64,000 nt of DNA from Psychromicrobium xiongbiense (GTDB taxonomy: Bacteria; Actinomycetota; Actinomycetes; Actinomycetales; Micrococcaceae): assembly GCF_030271165.1 (NCBI RefSeq), contig NZ_JASSZH010000024.1, forward strand, positions 1 to 64,000, given 5' to 3'. The notes beneath the pieces were generated by a model that saw nothing but the letters and a program-made list of their open reading frames with translations, ran no database searches and was not told the DNA's origin. A program made the translations under genes and the position numbers. Positions 1-9,311 of this stretch are shown one piece after another (position 1 is the first letter of the stretch; each line of letters begins with the position of its first letter).

Positions 1-444
1 CTGAATCTGGGCTGCAATCTGCTCCAGAATGTCCTGGGGTTTCTGATCGTAGACACACGTGGGGGTACCGGTCTTTTTCCAGGCGGGTGGCTCGATGCTC
101 TTCGCTGCGTAGAACCACTGGACGTAGGTGCCATTGGTTCCGGCGGTGCAGTTCGATTTCAGTTGTGACTGGCAGAACGCACCCGGATCACCACTGTTCT
201 GGGCGTCCGCCTGACACAGCACCTCAAAGCGATACGTGTGAGTTGGTACAGGAACAATCGCATTGGACTCGGCCCATTTGGTGCTTCCGGGTACTTGGCG
301 GTATCCGTCGGTCGCGATGCCGCTGTCAGTGAATCCAGTGTTGGTGCCGGTCCCGTCATCGCCAGCCGCATTCGCTGCGCCGATGCTGGTCATCAACGAC
401 GCGAAAAACAGGACGAATAGGAGTCCTGCACGAAGCGGCCTCAT
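1..444 (-). CDS. Secreted hypothetical protein (3' end outside window)
   Basis: An open frame of 148 codons runs from an ATG at 444 to the left edge without a stop, so the C-terminus is missing. The N-terminus (MRPLRAGLLFVLFFASLMTS...GAANA) is a clear signal peptide with a likely cleavage after ANA, so the mature protein is exported. Mature residues include paired cysteines (VLCQADAQ, FCQSQLKSNC, TPTCVYD), which suggests disulfides in an extracellular fold. The ATG overlaps the TGA of the upstream lipoprotein gene (ATGA), so the two are translationally coupled and probably act together. I do not recognise the family. The signal peptide and coupling are seen; export is inferred from them. Confidence 0.7.
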   Translation of the reverse strand, partial: MRPLRAGLLFVLFFASLMTSIGAANAAGDDGTGTNTGFTDSGIATDGYRQVPGSTKWAESNAIVPVPTHTYRFEVLCQADAQNSGDPGAFCQSQLKSNCTAGTNGTYVQWFYAAKSIEPPAWKKTGTPTCVYDQKPQDILEQIAAQIQ

Positions 445-1139
445 TGGGGAACTCCGATGTTGGTGATCAACCACTTGCCATTTGCATGGCTTGCGATGAA
501 GATCTTCGCCATTGCAGGGTCTTCTGGAGTCTCCTTACCCACGATTCCGGTGCCCGTTAGGTACTTTCCTGCGGCTAGATTGAACTGGACAACTTCCTGG
601 TAGGCGCCGTCAGTGCCAGGCGTGAAGTAGGTCTGTGCGGCATCGATCCTGGTCAGCTGCCCTACGATCCAGTGCCCCTTGTCGTACGCGGTTTTGAAAG
701 ATCCCAGCAATTGGCTGCAGGATGTGCACGTCGGGTCTGCCAAAATATCGCCCAGCACGGTGTCACCAGTTTGGGCTGCGTAGTTGTAGGTCTCAAACCA
801 GTACCGGACGAACGCATCCAGGCCTTTTTCGGAGAACTCGTCTGCCAGCGGAGGCTTGACTGGTTTAGGCACGTTCTGCGCCGGGCCGTTCAGGTCTGCT
901 GGTTTGTAGGGTGCTGCGGCTACGGTGGTGGTCGATGCTGCCGAAGCCGAAGGAGAGGCAGTCACGGGTGCCGAGGCCGATGATGACGTTGCGGGCTCGG
1001 ATCCGCCAGAGCATCCGGCTAGCAAACCCAGGACCACCATCAATACCACAACGGCACTCACACGCTGCGAGGACCAGGCCGTCATCGAACGCTGGCCTGC
1101 TGCATCATGCCTTGCCGTACGTCGTTGCGTTCCTGCCAT
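441..1139 (-). CDS. DUF6318-type lipoprotein
   Basis: A 232-residue predicted lipoprotein. A hydrophobic segment ends in the lipobox LLAGC (Cys43), followed by a Ser/Ala/Thr-rich linker and a globular domain with the pattern RYWFETYNYAAQTGD and DPTCTSCSQL. This matches the DUF6318 family of actinobacterial surface lipoproteins, whose function is unknown; the family call is from memory. GGAAGG lies 8 bases before the ATG at 1139 and supports that start. An internal ATG at 1085 would give a more typical 25-residue signal but has a poor ribosome site. It overlaps the following secreted-protein gene by 4 bases. Confidence 0.75.
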   Translation of the reverse strand: MAGTQRRTARHDAAGQRSMTAWSSQRVSAVVVLMVVLGLLAGCSGGSEPATSSSASAPVTASPSASAASTTTVAAAPYKPADLNGPAQNVPKPVKPPLADEFSEKGLDAFVRYWFETYNYAAQTGDTVLGDILADPTCTSCSQLLGSFKTAYDKGHWIVGQLTRIDAAQTYFTPGTDGAYQEVVQFNLAAGKYLTGTGIVGKETPEDPAMAKIFIASHANGKWLITNIGVPQ

Positions 1140-1288
1140 CGGGGCTACCTTCCGGGTTAGCCCATTGGATGGTCAACTGGGCTGAGTCCACCCTACGGTC
1201 ACATCAGAGCAAAATGACAGCCCTCACACAGAAATGTGGATAACCCGGCCCCCAACCAGGACCCCTCACTTCCCGCAACCTCGTCACC

Positions 1289-1322
1289 AGGTCCCGCCGT
1301 GTAAAGCCTCCAGGCGGGACCT
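1289..1322. terminator. Hairpin downstream of the monooxygenase gene
   Basis: Perfect 10-bp arms AGGTCCCGCC (1289-1298) and GGCGGGACCT (1313-1322) enclose a 14-base loop. Part of the arm recurs at 1330-1338. It lies just past the stop of the minus-strand flavin-dependent oxidoreductase. There is no U-tract, as is common for terminators in high-GC actinobacteria. Confidence 0.5.
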
Positions 1323-1380
1323 GCTATCTGGTCCCGCCCCACACGCCAACCAGCCGGGACCAGGAAACCGAGCAGCCGCC

Positions 1381-2418
1381 TCAGGCCAGCAGCTCCCGGA
1401 CTCTCGGAATCACCTGCGTCCCATACAGCTCAATCGACTCGCTGAGCAGCCCGTGCGGCATCGCGCCGTTGGAGTATTTGAGATCAAAACGGTCCAGGCC
1501 CAGGGTCTTGACCGTTGCGGCGATCTTCGTGGCCACCGTCTCAGGGGATCCGACGTAGAGCGAGCCAGACTCCGCCTCCTGAGCAAACTCCTTAGGCCCG
1601 GTGGGGCCCCAGCCCCGCTCGGCACCGATCCTGTCCCGGGTGGCTTTGAAGTAGGGGTAGAGCTGTTCGCGGGCCAGCTCATCCGTGGCCGCGATATGAC
1701 CCGGCGAGTGCGCGCCGAGCGGCATGATCGGCGTACCCAACTGCTGCGAGGCGCGGTGGTAGAGATCCACATAGGGGCGGAACCGCCCGGGGTCTCCGCC
1801 GATGATCGCGAGCATCATCGGAATCTGGTACTTGACAGAGCGCACCACCGACTCAGGGCTGCCGCCGACGCCGATCCAGGCGTGGAGCCTGCCGGACTCG
1901 GTTTTGGGGTAGACCTCCACGTCTTCCAGCGGTGTCCGGAACTCCCCCGACCAGCTCACCGGCTTCTCCTCGAGCAGCTGGGCAAAAAGGTCAAGTTTCT
2001 CGGTGAACAGGCTCTCGTACTGGCTCAGGTCATAGCCGAACAGTGGGAACGACTCGGTGAACGAGCCGCGGCCCAGAATCACCTCGGCACGCCCGGAACT
2101 GAGCGCGTCCAGGGTGGAGAACCGCTCAAACACCCGGACCGGATCGTCACTGGAGAGCACCGTGACCGCGGTGCCGAGGCGGAGACGGCTGGTCTTGGAG
2201 GCAATGGCGGCCAGCACCATATCCGGTGCACTCACCGCGAAATCGTCCCGGTGGTGTTCCCCCACGCCCAGGAAGTCCACGCCCACCTGGTCCGCCAGCA
2301 CCCCCTGCGCGACGACATCGCGGATCACCTGCGCGGCAGGCCTGGCCGTACCGTCCAGGTTCTGGGTCATATCGCCAAAGGTGTCGAGCCCCAGCTCAAC
2401 GGAAGCATTCTGCGTCAT
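1381..2418 (-). CDS. LLM class flavin-dependent oxidoreductase
   Basis: A 345-residue bacterial luciferase-like monooxygenase with the expected TIM-barrel length. Visible family features are LDTFGD near the N-terminus, GVGEHHRDDF at about 52-60, the region SRLRLGTAVTVLSSDDPVRV, then DALSSGRAEVILGRGSF at about 104-120. Such enzymes use reduced flavin supplied by a partner reductase to oxidise small organic substrates in the cytoplasm; the substrate here cannot be told. The gene lies 116 bp downstream of the MFS exporter on the same strand, so the two may be co-transcribed and under the divergent LysR regulator. Confidence 0.88.
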   Translation of the reverse strand: MTQNASVELGLDTFGDMTQNLDGTARPAAQVIRDVVAQGVLADQVGVDFLGVGEHHRDDFAVSAPDMVLAAIASKTSRLRLGTAVTVLSSDDPVRVFERFSTLDALSSGRAEVILGRGSFTESFPLFGYDLSQYESLFTEKLDLFAQLLEEKPVSWSGEFRTPLEDVEVYPKTESGRLHAWIGVGGSPESVVRSVKYQIPMMLAIIGGDPGRFRPYVDLYHRASQQLGTPIMPLGAHSPGHIAATDELAREQLYPYFKATRDRIGAERGWGPTGPKEFAQEAESGSLYVGSPETVATKIAATVKTLGLDRFDLKYSNGAMPHGLLSESIELYGTQVIPRVRELLA

Positions 2419-2534
2419 CGGGCCACTTTCCCTTCACTATTCATGCGTTTGCATGTTTGTTCTGCCGGGTGTAACCGGAAGAGTGACCTAGGAATTCCCG
2501 CAGCCGGAGAAGGGCCCCGGCCTCCGACAGAACC

Positions 2535-3884
2535 TCAGCGGTGCACGATGCGCACCACGTCGGCCGCACGCCAGAACCGCAGGTTGACCGAGAGCGTGAG
2601 TTCGCCCCGACGAGCCAGAATCAGGCTGACCACGATGGCGGCCAGGGCGGGTACGCCGCCGGAGACCAGCAGGGTCAGATGTGGGCCCAGGTGCTCGGTC
2701 AGCCAGCCCAGCAGCAGCCCGCCCAGCGCCTGACCGCCGATCAGCACCATGACGTAGAGGCTCATCACGCGGCCACGGATCTGCATATTGGTGGAAATCT
2801 GGACCAGCTGATTGGCTCCGGTGAGGAACATCAGCGAGGAGAATCCGGCGAAGACCATAACCAGGCAAAAGCTCCACATGGCCGGCATGAAGGAGGCCAC
2901 CACAAGGGCCAGCCCGTAGAGACCCGCACTGGTCACCACCGAGCGCAGGCGCAGTTCCTTGCGTCGCGTAGAGGCCAGAGCACCCGCCAGCGCACCCACC
3001 GCAATGAGCGTGTTGAGCAGCCCGTAGCCACCCGCGCCGACCTGGAAGACGTTGTCCGCAAAGGCCGCCATCATGACCGGCAGGCTCAGGGCGAAGACCG
3101 CTACGAACCCGGCCATAATGGCGGAAAACAGAATGGCGGGCTTATTGACCAGGTAACGGGCGCCCTCCGCCAGCATTCCCTTGGAGCGCGGCGCCGGTGC
3201 GGCCAGGATCAACTCCTTGGTGTTCATCGCGATCAGCATGATCACCGTGAAGAGGCAGGCCAGCGCATTGGTCAGGAAGGCCCAGCCGCCACCCACCGCC
3301 GTCAGCATGACTCCGGCGATGGCGGGCCCCACCATGCCACCGAGCTGGAAGATCGAGGAGTTGATGCTGATCGCGTTCCGCAGATGGTGCGGTCCGACGA
3401 GCTCGTTGACAAAGACCTGCCGGGCAGGCTGATCGACCACCGTGACAAAACCGAGCAGGAACGCCACCAGGTACACCTCCCAGACCTGCAGGTGCCCGCT
3501 GAGGGTCAGGGTCGCCATCACGGCGGCGAGCACGCCCGCGGCACTCTGCGTGACGATCAGCAGGGTGCGCTTGGAGAAGCGGTCCGCCATCAGTCCGCCC
3601 CAGGGGCCGAACAGCAGAGTCGGGGCAAACTGCAACGCCACAGTGATGCCCACGGCTGCGACCGAGCCGGAGAGCTGCAGGACGATCCAGTCCTGGGAAA
3701 TGCGCTGCATCCAGAGCGCGATGACGGCCACAAAGTGAGCCATGGTGAAGTACCGGTAATTGCGGATGCTCAGGGCAGCAAACGTTCCCTTGAGGCTGCT
3801 GCGCTGGGTGACAGCGCGGATCGGTGCGGTAATGGACGGGTCCGGGAGCTGCAGAGGCAGTGATCCGGTGACAGGGGTAGCCAC
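2535..3884 (-). CDS. MFS transporter (MFS_3/EntS-like exporter)
   Basis: A 449-residue integral membrane protein with about 12 hydrophobic segments. The N-terminal part SIRNYRYFTMAHFVAVIALWM, the DWIVLQLSGSVAAVG segment and the loop GGLMADRFSKRTLL match the MFS_3 group of drug/siderophore exporters. The substrate is unknown. It is divergent from a LysR-type regulator with about 145 bp between starts, and followed on the same strand by a flavin monooxygenase. That arrangement suggests a LysR-controlled detoxification or export unit; the regulatory link is inferred. Confidence 0.85.
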   Translation of the reverse strand: MATPVTGSLPLQLPDPSITAPIRAVTQRSSLKGTFAALSIRNYRYFTMAHFVAVIALWMQRISQDWIVLQLSGSVAAVGITVALQFAPTLLFGPWGGLMADRFSKRTLLIVTQSAAGVLAAVMATLTLSGHLQVWEVYLVAFLLGFVTVVDQPARQVFVNELVGPHHLRNAISINSSIFQLGGMVGPAIAGVMLTAVGGGWAFLTNALACLFTVIMLIAMNTKELILAAPAPRSKGMLAEGARYLVNKPAILFSAIMAGFVAVFALSLPVMMAAFADNVFQVGAGGYGLLNTLIAVGALAGALASTRRKELRLRSVVTSAGLYGLALVVASFMPAMWSFCLVMVFAGFSSLMFLTGANQLVQISTNMQIRGRVMSLYVMVLIGGQALGGLLLGWLTEHLGPHLTLLVSGGVPALAAIVVSLILARRGELTLSVNLRFWRAADVVRIVHR

Positions 3885-4029
3885 GAAAATCCTTGAGGTA
3901 GCGGGGTGTCACTCCACCGTATCCAGTGACGGTGTCATTCTGAAGACATATGATGGCTCTAACTGCGATGACGATTCGTAATGGCTCCGGGCAACGCCCG
4001 CGCAGATGACCGCAGAGAGAAGGACGCCT

Positions 4030-4935
4030 GTGTTCGACAACGATCAGCTGCGCAGCTTTCTGGCGGTGGCCGAAACGCTGAATTTCACCCGCGCCGCTGA
4101 ACGACTGGGCCTGAGCCAGCCCACGATCAGCCAGCACGTTCGCAAACTGGAAGATCATGCGGGCAGACAACTCGTGGTGCGGGACACCCGTGCGGTGCGC
4201 CTGACCGACAACGGCGATGCGATGGCTGGCTTTGCCCGCAGCATTCTGGCCGCGCAGGATGATGCCAGCCGCTACTTTTCCGGTGCCGCCATGCGCGGGC
4301 GGTTGCGCTTCGGGACCGCCGACGACCTGGCCTACACCCGGCTTCCCACGATCCTCCGCGATTTCCGCCAGCTCTATCCGCAAATCAATCTGGAGCTCAC
4401 CGTGAGCCAGAGCGACCAGCTCTACCGTCGGGTCAAAGCGGGGCAGTTGGACCTGGTGTTCATCAAATGGGTGTCCGCCATGCAGGGCAGCGTGGATGCC
4501 GACTCCGATGCCCCCGCGCAGGAGGGCAAAGTGGTCCGCCACGACCACTTCTCCTGGGTAGGGCTGGAGCAGACCCGGCTGGACTCGCAGGCGCCCGTGC
4601 CGCTTATCGCCTACCCCAGCCCCAGCCTGAGCCGCAAGCTCGCCATCGATGCCCTGGAGAGCGTCGGCCGGACCTGGCGGATCACCTGCAACACCAGGGA
4701 GATCAATGGGGTGATCGCCGCGGTGCGGGCCGGCATCGGCGTTACCGTGATGCCCTCCACGCTCATTCCGGATGATCTGGTGTCTATCACCCACCAGTTC
4801 GACCTCCCCCGGGTGGGCGAGGTTGACTTCACCCTGATCCGGAATCCGTTGGCGCGGACCGATGTGGTGGATGCCCTGGAACAGGCGATCATCGGCCGCA
4901 AGCTCAGCACACCCAAAGGGCAGCTGCCAGGGTAG
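4030..4935 (+). CDS. LysR family transcriptional regulator
   Basis: A 301-residue regulator. The winged HTH is at the N-terminus ([18 protein letters not shown], then [13 protein letters not shown]), followed by a substrate-binding domain from about residue 85. I chose the GTG at 4030 because AGAAGGA sits 5 bases upstream and the protein then begins exactly like other LysR members. An in-frame ATG at 4006 has no such site. It is divergent from the MFS/monooxygenase pair, the usual geometry for a LysR activator of its neighbour. The effector is unknown. Confidence 0.87.
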   Translation: MFDNDQLRSFLAVAETLNFTRAAERLGLSQPTISQHVRKLEDHAGRQLVVRDTRAVRLTDNGDAMAGFARSILAAQDDASRYFSGAAMRGRLRFGTADDLAYTRLPTILRDFRQLYPQINLELTVSQSDQLYRRVKAGQLDLVFIKWVSAMQGSVDADSDAPAQEGKVVRHDHFSWVGLEQTRLDSQAPVPLIAYPSPSLSRKLAIDALESVGRTWRITCNTREINGVIAAVRAGIGVTVMPSTLIPDDLVSITHQFDLPRVGEVDFTLIRNPLARTDVVDALEQAIIGRKLSTPKGQLPG

Positions 4936-4986
4936 CGCCACTGCGCTGTGGGCGATCAGGGGTTCAGCGAATAACCAGGGGCGGAA

Positions 4987-4992
4987 TACACT
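4987..4992 (+). promoter_or_regulatory. Possible panD -10 box
   Basis: TACACT fits the actinobacterial -10 consensus TANNNT and lies 10 bases before the panD ATG. A weak TTCAGC is 18 bases further upstream. The nearest AGGGG is too far upstream for translation, so a very short or absent leader is plausible. Confidence 0.35.
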
Positions 4993-5002
4993 TATACCTG
5001 TC

Positions 5003-5419
5003 ATGAACCGAACGATGTTTAAATCCAAGATTCACCGTGCCACGGTGACGCATGCCGATTTACACTATGTCGGCTCAGTCACCGTGGATTCCGACCTGCT
5101 CGATGCCGCAGACATCCTGCCCGGCGAGCTGGTCGCGATTGTCGACGTCAACAACGGCGCCCGGCTGGAGACGTACACCATTGCCGGCGAGCGTGGCTCC
5201 GGCGTACTGGGCATCAACGGCCCGGCCGCACATCTGGTCAAGCCCGGCGATCTGGTCATCCTGATCACCTATGGTCAGATGAGCACTGAGGAAGCCCGCG
5301 CCTTCGTGCCTACCGTGGTGCACGTCGACGCCCAGAATCACATTGTGGCCCAGGGCAGCGACCCTGCCGAAGCTTTGACCGAAGGGCTGCTCCGTCCGCC
5401 GCTGGCTGCCAGGGCCTAG
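5003..5419 (+). CDS. panD: Aspartate 1-decarboxylase proenzyme
   Basis: A 138-residue PanD, which makes beta-alanine from aspartate for pantothenate and CoA synthesis. The proenzyme cleaves itself between Gly24 and Ser25 to form the pyruvoyl cofactor; here Tyr22-Val-Gly24-Ser25 sits at exactly these positions. The N-terminus [20 protein letters not shown] aligns with known PanD proteins, which fixes the ATG at 5003. No panB or panC is nearby. There is no clear Shine-Dalgarno sequence at the proper distance. Confidence 0.95.
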   Translation: MNRTMFKSKIHRATVTHADLHYVGSVTVDSDLLDAADILPGELVAIVDVNNGARLETYTIAGERGSGVLGINGPAAHLVKPGDLVILITYGQMSTEEARAFVPTVVHVDAQNHIVAQGSDPAEALTEGLLRPPLAARA

Positions 5420-5487
5420 GAGCTTGCCGCCCTCCGTCGCCCGTGCCCAGGGGCGTGTCGTTCCAGGATCAGCCCGTCCCGCGCTCC

Positions 5488-5523
5488 TTCTTCAGGTTCT
5501 TCAGGTTCTTCAGGTTCTTCAGG
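5488..5523 (+). repeat. Tandem 9-bp repeat, 4 copies
   Basis: Four perfect head-to-tail copies of TTCTTCAGG (5488-5523) lie just before the AEC carrier gene. The last copy runs into GGGGCAGG, the likely ribosome site region. The copy number could vary by slippage and change spacing in the promoter or leader. Confidence 0.85.
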
Positions 5524-5537
5524 GGCAGGTGTAACCG

Positions 5538-6473
5538 ATGGGTGGCGTGCTGATCGGCTTCTCCCTGGTCTGGCTGGTGATCGCCGTCGGCTATCTGCTG
5601 GCCAGATTCACGGTACTGGGTGTCGGGGCAGAGCAGGTGCTCAGCCGGTTCAGCTTCTTTGTGGCCACCCCTGCCCTGTTGCTGGAGACGCTCTCCCAGG
5701 CGGATTTCCGTAGCGTGTTCGGGCCGCCGCTGTGGACCATCGCCATCGCCGCCTTCTGCGCTGCGGGGCTCTATCTGCTGATCAACCGTCTGCGCTCAAA
5801 GCCCCTGGACAGCGAGCTCATGGTGGGGGCGATGAGCGCCTCCTATGCCAATGCCAACAATCTGGGCCTGCCGATCGCGGTCTATGTTCTGGGCAATGCC
5901 GCCCTGGTGGCTCCGCTGGTCATGTTCCAGCTGGCCATCTACCAACCGATTCTGGTGATCCTGGTGGAGGTGCTGCGGCGTCGTCGGTCACTGCCCGTGG
6001 GGAAGCTGATCCTGGGCGTACTAGCCAATCCACTGCTCATCGGGGCGGTGGCCGGCTCAGTGCTGGCTCTGCTCTCGCAGGACTACGGCTGGAAGCTCCC
6101 GGCCCCGGTGCTGCAACCCTTCCAGATCCTCGGCGGAGCAGCCGTGCCCTGCGCGCTGATCGCCTTCGGCCTGTCCCTGTTCGGATCCCGGCCGCTGCGC
6201 GAACCTGAAGGCCGGGCACAGGTGTTCCTGGCCACCGGTATCAAACTTCTCGCCCAGCCACTCCTGGCCTATCTGCTGGCCATGTTCGTCTTCCACCTGG
6301 AAGGCCCACTTGTGCTCGCCGTGGTGATTCTGGCCGGGCTGCCGACCGCACAGAATGTCTTTGTGCTGGCGTCCCGCTATCAGGTGGGCGTGGCGATGGC
6401 CAAGGACACCGTGTTGCTCAGCACCGCACTGGCCGTTCCGGCGATGATCATCAGCGCCGCGCTTCTTAACTAG
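5538..6473 (+). CDS. AEC family transporter
   Basis: A 311-residue membrane protein of the auxin efflux carrier family, with about ten transmembrane segments in two five-helix halves. Recognisable parts are the N-terminal half ending near LINRLRSKPLDSELM, the motif SYANANNLGLPIAVYVLG, and GLPTAQNVFVLASRY in the C-terminal half. Bacterial members move organic acids such as malate or malonate; the substrate here is unknown. It starts at an ATG 14 bases after the 9-bp repeat tract. Confidence 0.87.
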   Translation: MGGVLIGFSLVWLVIAVGYLLARFTVLGVGAEQVLSRFSFFVATPALLLETLSQADFRSVFGPPLWTIAIAAFCAAGLYLLINRLRSKPLDSELMVGAMSASYANANNLGLPIAVYVLGNAALVAPLVMFQLAIYQPILVILVEVLRRRRSLPVGKLILGVLANPLLIGAVAGSVLALLSQDYGWKLPAPVLQPFQILGGAAVPCALIAFGLSLFGSRPLREPEGRAQVFLATGIKLLAQPLLAYLLAMFVFHLEGPLVLAVVILAGLPTAQNVFVLASRYQVGVAMAKDTVLLSTALAVPAMIISAALLN

Positions 6474-6574
6474 GATCGCCGTCATCGACTGCTGCAATAT
6501 GTGCCGCCGCGCCTTTTCGGCAGATACCGCAGCATTCGATGGAAAAACTCCCCGAGTAAAACGCCTCTCGCTAG

Positions 6575-6580
6575 TAGTCT
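6575..6580 (+). promoter_or_regulatory. -10 box of a likely leaderless transcript
   Basis: TAGTCT fits TANNNT and is followed after exactly six bases (TTCTTC) by the ATG of the HerA-like gene. There is no Shine-Dalgarno sequence. This is the typical geometry of leaderless actinobacterial mRNAs. Confidence 0.5.
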
Positions 6581-6586
6581 TTCTTC

Positions 6587-8179
6587 ATGGCATCCAAGAG
6601 CACGGAAGAGATTGTCCGCACCATCACCGAGGGGTACACCTTCGACACCCCCGCCATCGCCCTCGGCGCAGCCTTGGTCGATGGCGAGGTCCACGCCGAG
6701 GCGCAGGTCCGCCTCCCGCTGGCCATGATGAACCGGCACGGGCTGGTGGCCGGTGCCACCGGTACCGGCAAGACGGTCACCCTGCACATGATGGCGGAGC
6801 AGCTCTCCACCGCCGGAGTCCCGGTCTTCATGGCGGATATCAAGGGTGATCTCTCCGGCCTGGCGACGCCCGGAACTCCGAGCGATAAGCTCACCGCACG
6901 CACCCAGAGCCTGGGGCAGGAATGGTCCGCCAAGGCCTTCCCGGTAGAGTTCCTGGCCCTGGGCGGCGATGGCAACGGAGTCCCGGTCCGGGCAAGCATC
7001 ACCTCCTTCGGGCCGATCCTGCTCTCCCGCGTGCTGGACCTGAACGAGACCCAGGAATCCAGCCTGCAGCTGGTCTTCCACTATGCGGACACGCACAATC
7101 TGGAGCTCTACGATCTGAAGGACCTGCGCGCCGTGGTCCAGTTCCTGACCTCCGCGGACGGCAAGGCGGATCTGGAGGGCCTAGGCGGGCTCTCCAAGGC
7201 CACCGCCGGGGTGATCCTGCGCGAGTTGGTGACGCTGGAGGCTCAGGGCATGTCCAAGTTCTTCGGCATGCCGGAGTTCGATACCACTGAGCTGTTGCGC
7301 ATCGCACCGGACGGCCGCGGAGTGGTGACCTGCCTGGAGCTGCCGAGTATCCAGGACAAACCGCTGCTCTTCTCCACGTTCCTGATGTGGCTGCTGGCGG
7401 ATCTGTTCCGTGATCTGCCGGAAGTCGGCGATCTGGACAAGCCCAAGCTGGTGTTCTTCCTCGACGAGGCTCACCTGCTCTTCAACGGTGCTTCCAAGGC
7501 GTTCCTCACCGCCATCACCCAGACGGTGCGGCTGATCCGTTCCAAGGGCGTCGGCATCTTCTTCGTCACCCAGACGCCGAAGGACGTTCCGCAGGACGTG
7601 CTGGCTCAGCTGGCCAATCGCGTCCAGCACGCCTTGCGGGCCTTCACGCCCGATGACGCCAAAGCCCTGAAGGCGACGGTCTCCACCTTCCCGGTGAGCG
7701 ACTACGAGCTGGACAAGGTACTCACCAGTGCGGGGATCGGCGAGGCCGTCGTCACCGTGATGAATGAGAAGGGCGCTCCGACACCGGTGGCCTGGACCCG
7801 GCTGCGCGCACCCGAATCCATCATGGGGCCCAGCCCGGACGATCAGGTGAAAGCCACCGTGGGAGCCTCTGCGCTGCTGCCCAAGTACGGCACCGAGGTG
7901 GACCCCCTCTCCGCTTTCGAAAAGCTCCAGGCGCAGAGCGCGCCGAGCACTGGTGGTTCGGTGGGGACAGTTCCCGAGCCGTTGCCCGCACCGCCGATGC
8001 CGATCCCCCCGATGCCCGAGCCATCTGCCCAGCAGGGGGGCGGGCTGGGCGCTGATGTGGTGGGCGCACTGGGCGGGATCCTGGGCAGTGGGCTGAACTC
8101 CATGGTGCGTTCCATGGGCAGCTCGCTGGGCCGGAATCTCATGCGGGACATCTTCGGCACCACGAGTCGTCGCCGCTGA
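6587..8179 (+). CDS. HerA-like/DUF853 ATPase
   Basis: A 530-residue P-loop ATPase of the DUF853 (YjgR-like, HerA/FtsK superfamily) group. Walker A is GATGTGKT at residues 56-63, and the Walker B region is LVFFLDEAHLLF near residue 290. A sensor-like FFVTQTPKDVPQDVLAQL segment follows. The C-terminal 90 residues are a Pro/Gly-rich linker and a basic tail (GTTSRRR). The cellular role of this family is not settled. The gene is followed after 3 bases by a membrane protein gene and appears to be leaderless. Confidence 0.85.
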   Translation: MASKSTEEIVRTITEGYTFDTPAIALGAALVDGEVHAEAQVRLPLAMMNRHGLVAGATGTGKTVTLHMMAEQLSTAGVPVFMADIKGDLSGLATPGTPSDKLTARTQSLGQEWSAKAFPVEFLALGGDGNGVPVRASITSFGPILLSRVLDLNETQESSLQLVFHYADTHNLELYDLKDLRAVVQFLTSADGKADLEGLGGLSKATAGVILRELVTLEAQGMSKFFGMPEFDTTELLRIAPDGRGVVTCLELPSIQDKPLLFSTFLMWLLADLFRDLPEVGDLDKPKLVFFLDEAHLLFNGASKAFLTAITQTVRLIRSKGVGIFFVTQTPKDVPQDVLAQLANRVQHALRAFTPDDAKALKATVSTFPVSDYELDKVLTSAGIGEAVVTVMNEKGAPTPVAWTRLRAPESIMGPSPDDQVKATVGASALLPKYGTEVDPLSAFEKLQAQSAPSTGGSVGTVPEPLPAPPMPIPPMPEPSAQQGGGLGADVVGALGGILGSGLNSMVRSMGSSLGRNLMRDIFGTTSRRR

Positions 8180-8182
8180 GCC

Positions 8183-9262
8183 GTGACGCATTCCGACACT
8201 CAGCGCTCAGAGACGGGGCGCTCAGACGCGGGGCAGAAGGCGGCCACCGAGACGTCATCGTCCGCTGAATCGCCGGCCCCGGGCACACTTCTGGTCCGGG
8301 TGGCAGCGCTGTGGCTTTTTGGTGCGCTGCTCACGGTGGGTGCCGCGATTGTCACCATTCAGCTGGTCAACACGAATCTCTACGGTCCGGAGCAGCCCGT
8401 GCGCGACTATGTGCATGCGCTGCAGGACGGCAACGGCGGCCAGGCGATGGGCCTGCTGCGGCCCCAGATTCCCGCTGGCGCCGCTGCGGATCTGCTCGAC
8501 GGGGCGGCTCTCAAGGCGGCAGCATCGTCGTTGAGCGATGTGCATGTGGGCAGCCCGGAAGCGCGCGATGGCGGCCGGGTCAACGTGCGGCTGAGTTACG
8601 TTCTGGACGGCAAGCCCGGCGTCACCGACTTCCTGCTGGAACCCGCCGGCACGCAGTGGATGTTCTTCCGCAGCTGGCGCTTCGTCCCGGCGCCGTTGCC
8701 CGTGGTGGAGGTCAGCACGGTCAATTCCGGCCAGGCGCAGGTCAACGGAGCCACCGTGGGGCTGCCGAACGGGGTCACCAGCTTCGCCGCGTTCTACCCC
8801 GGGCGCTACCAGGCGGGGCTGGACACGGCGCTGTTCCACGCGGAGCCGCAGACCGCCATCGTCAATTCGCCAGGGTCCAAGGCGCCGCTGCTGGCGCTGT
8901 CCACGGAGGCTAGCCAGAAGCTCAAGGACCAGGTCTCCAGTTCACTGAAGTCGTATCTTGACTCCTGCACCACGCAGGCGGTGCTGCTGCCCACGGCGTG
9001 CCCGATCGGCGTGACCAGCAATAACCGGGTGGTGAGTCCGATCGTCTGGAAGATCACCGAGTACCCGACTCCGGCAATCTCTGCCTACAACGGTTCCTGG
9101 GTGTTGGCGCCGCTGTCCTTCAAGGCTGAGGTGAAGTACAAGGAGCAGGTGCTGGCGACCGGAGCCTTCCGGGATGTGGACACCACGCAGACTTACGGGT
9201 TCACCGCAACGCTGGCCATCTCTGGCGACACCGTCACGGTGACGCCGAAGGTGCAGTACTAG
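8183..9262 (+). CDS. Hypothetical single-pass membrane protein
   Basis: A 359-residue protein from a GTG start. A polar N-terminal stretch of about 35 residues (rich in Ser, Thr, Glu) precedes one transmembrane helix (LLVRVAALWLFGALLTVGAAIV). A large extracytoplasmic domain of about 290 residues with two cysteines (SCTTQAVLLPTACP) follows. I do not recognise a named family; the plan resembles actinobacterial cell-envelope proteins of unknown function. It lies 3 bases behind the HerA-like gene and is probably co-transcribed. Confidence 0.7.
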   Translation: MTHSDTQRSETGRSDAGQKAATETSSSAESPAPGTLLVRVAALWLFGALLTVGAAIVTIQLVNTNLYGPEQPVRDYVHALQDGNGGQAMGLLRPQIPAGAAADLLDGAALKAAASSLSDVHVGSPEARDGGRVNVRLSYVLDGKPGVTDFLLEPAGTQWMFFRSWRFVPAPLPVVEVSTVNSGQAQVNGATVGLPNGVTSFAAFYPGRYQAGLDTALFHAEPQTAIVNSPGSKAPLLALSTEASQKLKDQVSSSLKSYLDSCTTQAVLLPTACPIGVTSNNRVVSPIVWKITEYPTPAISAYNGSWVLAPLSFKAEVKYKEQVLATGAFRDVDTTQTYGFTATLAISGDTVTVTPKVQY

Positions 9263-9311
9263 GGCCCCTCGCCTCTCGCTCTCGCGTCCCGACCGTTGGG
9301 AGGTGGAGTGG

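Noticed and set aside
1234-2733. Plus-strand frame of 499 codons opposite the flavin monooxygenase
   Set aside because: It is antisense to a well-conserved enzyme and resembles no family.
3142-5028. Minus-strand frame of 628 codons across the MFS and LysR region
   Set aside because: It overlaps two convincing genes in other frames and has low-complexity shadow composition.
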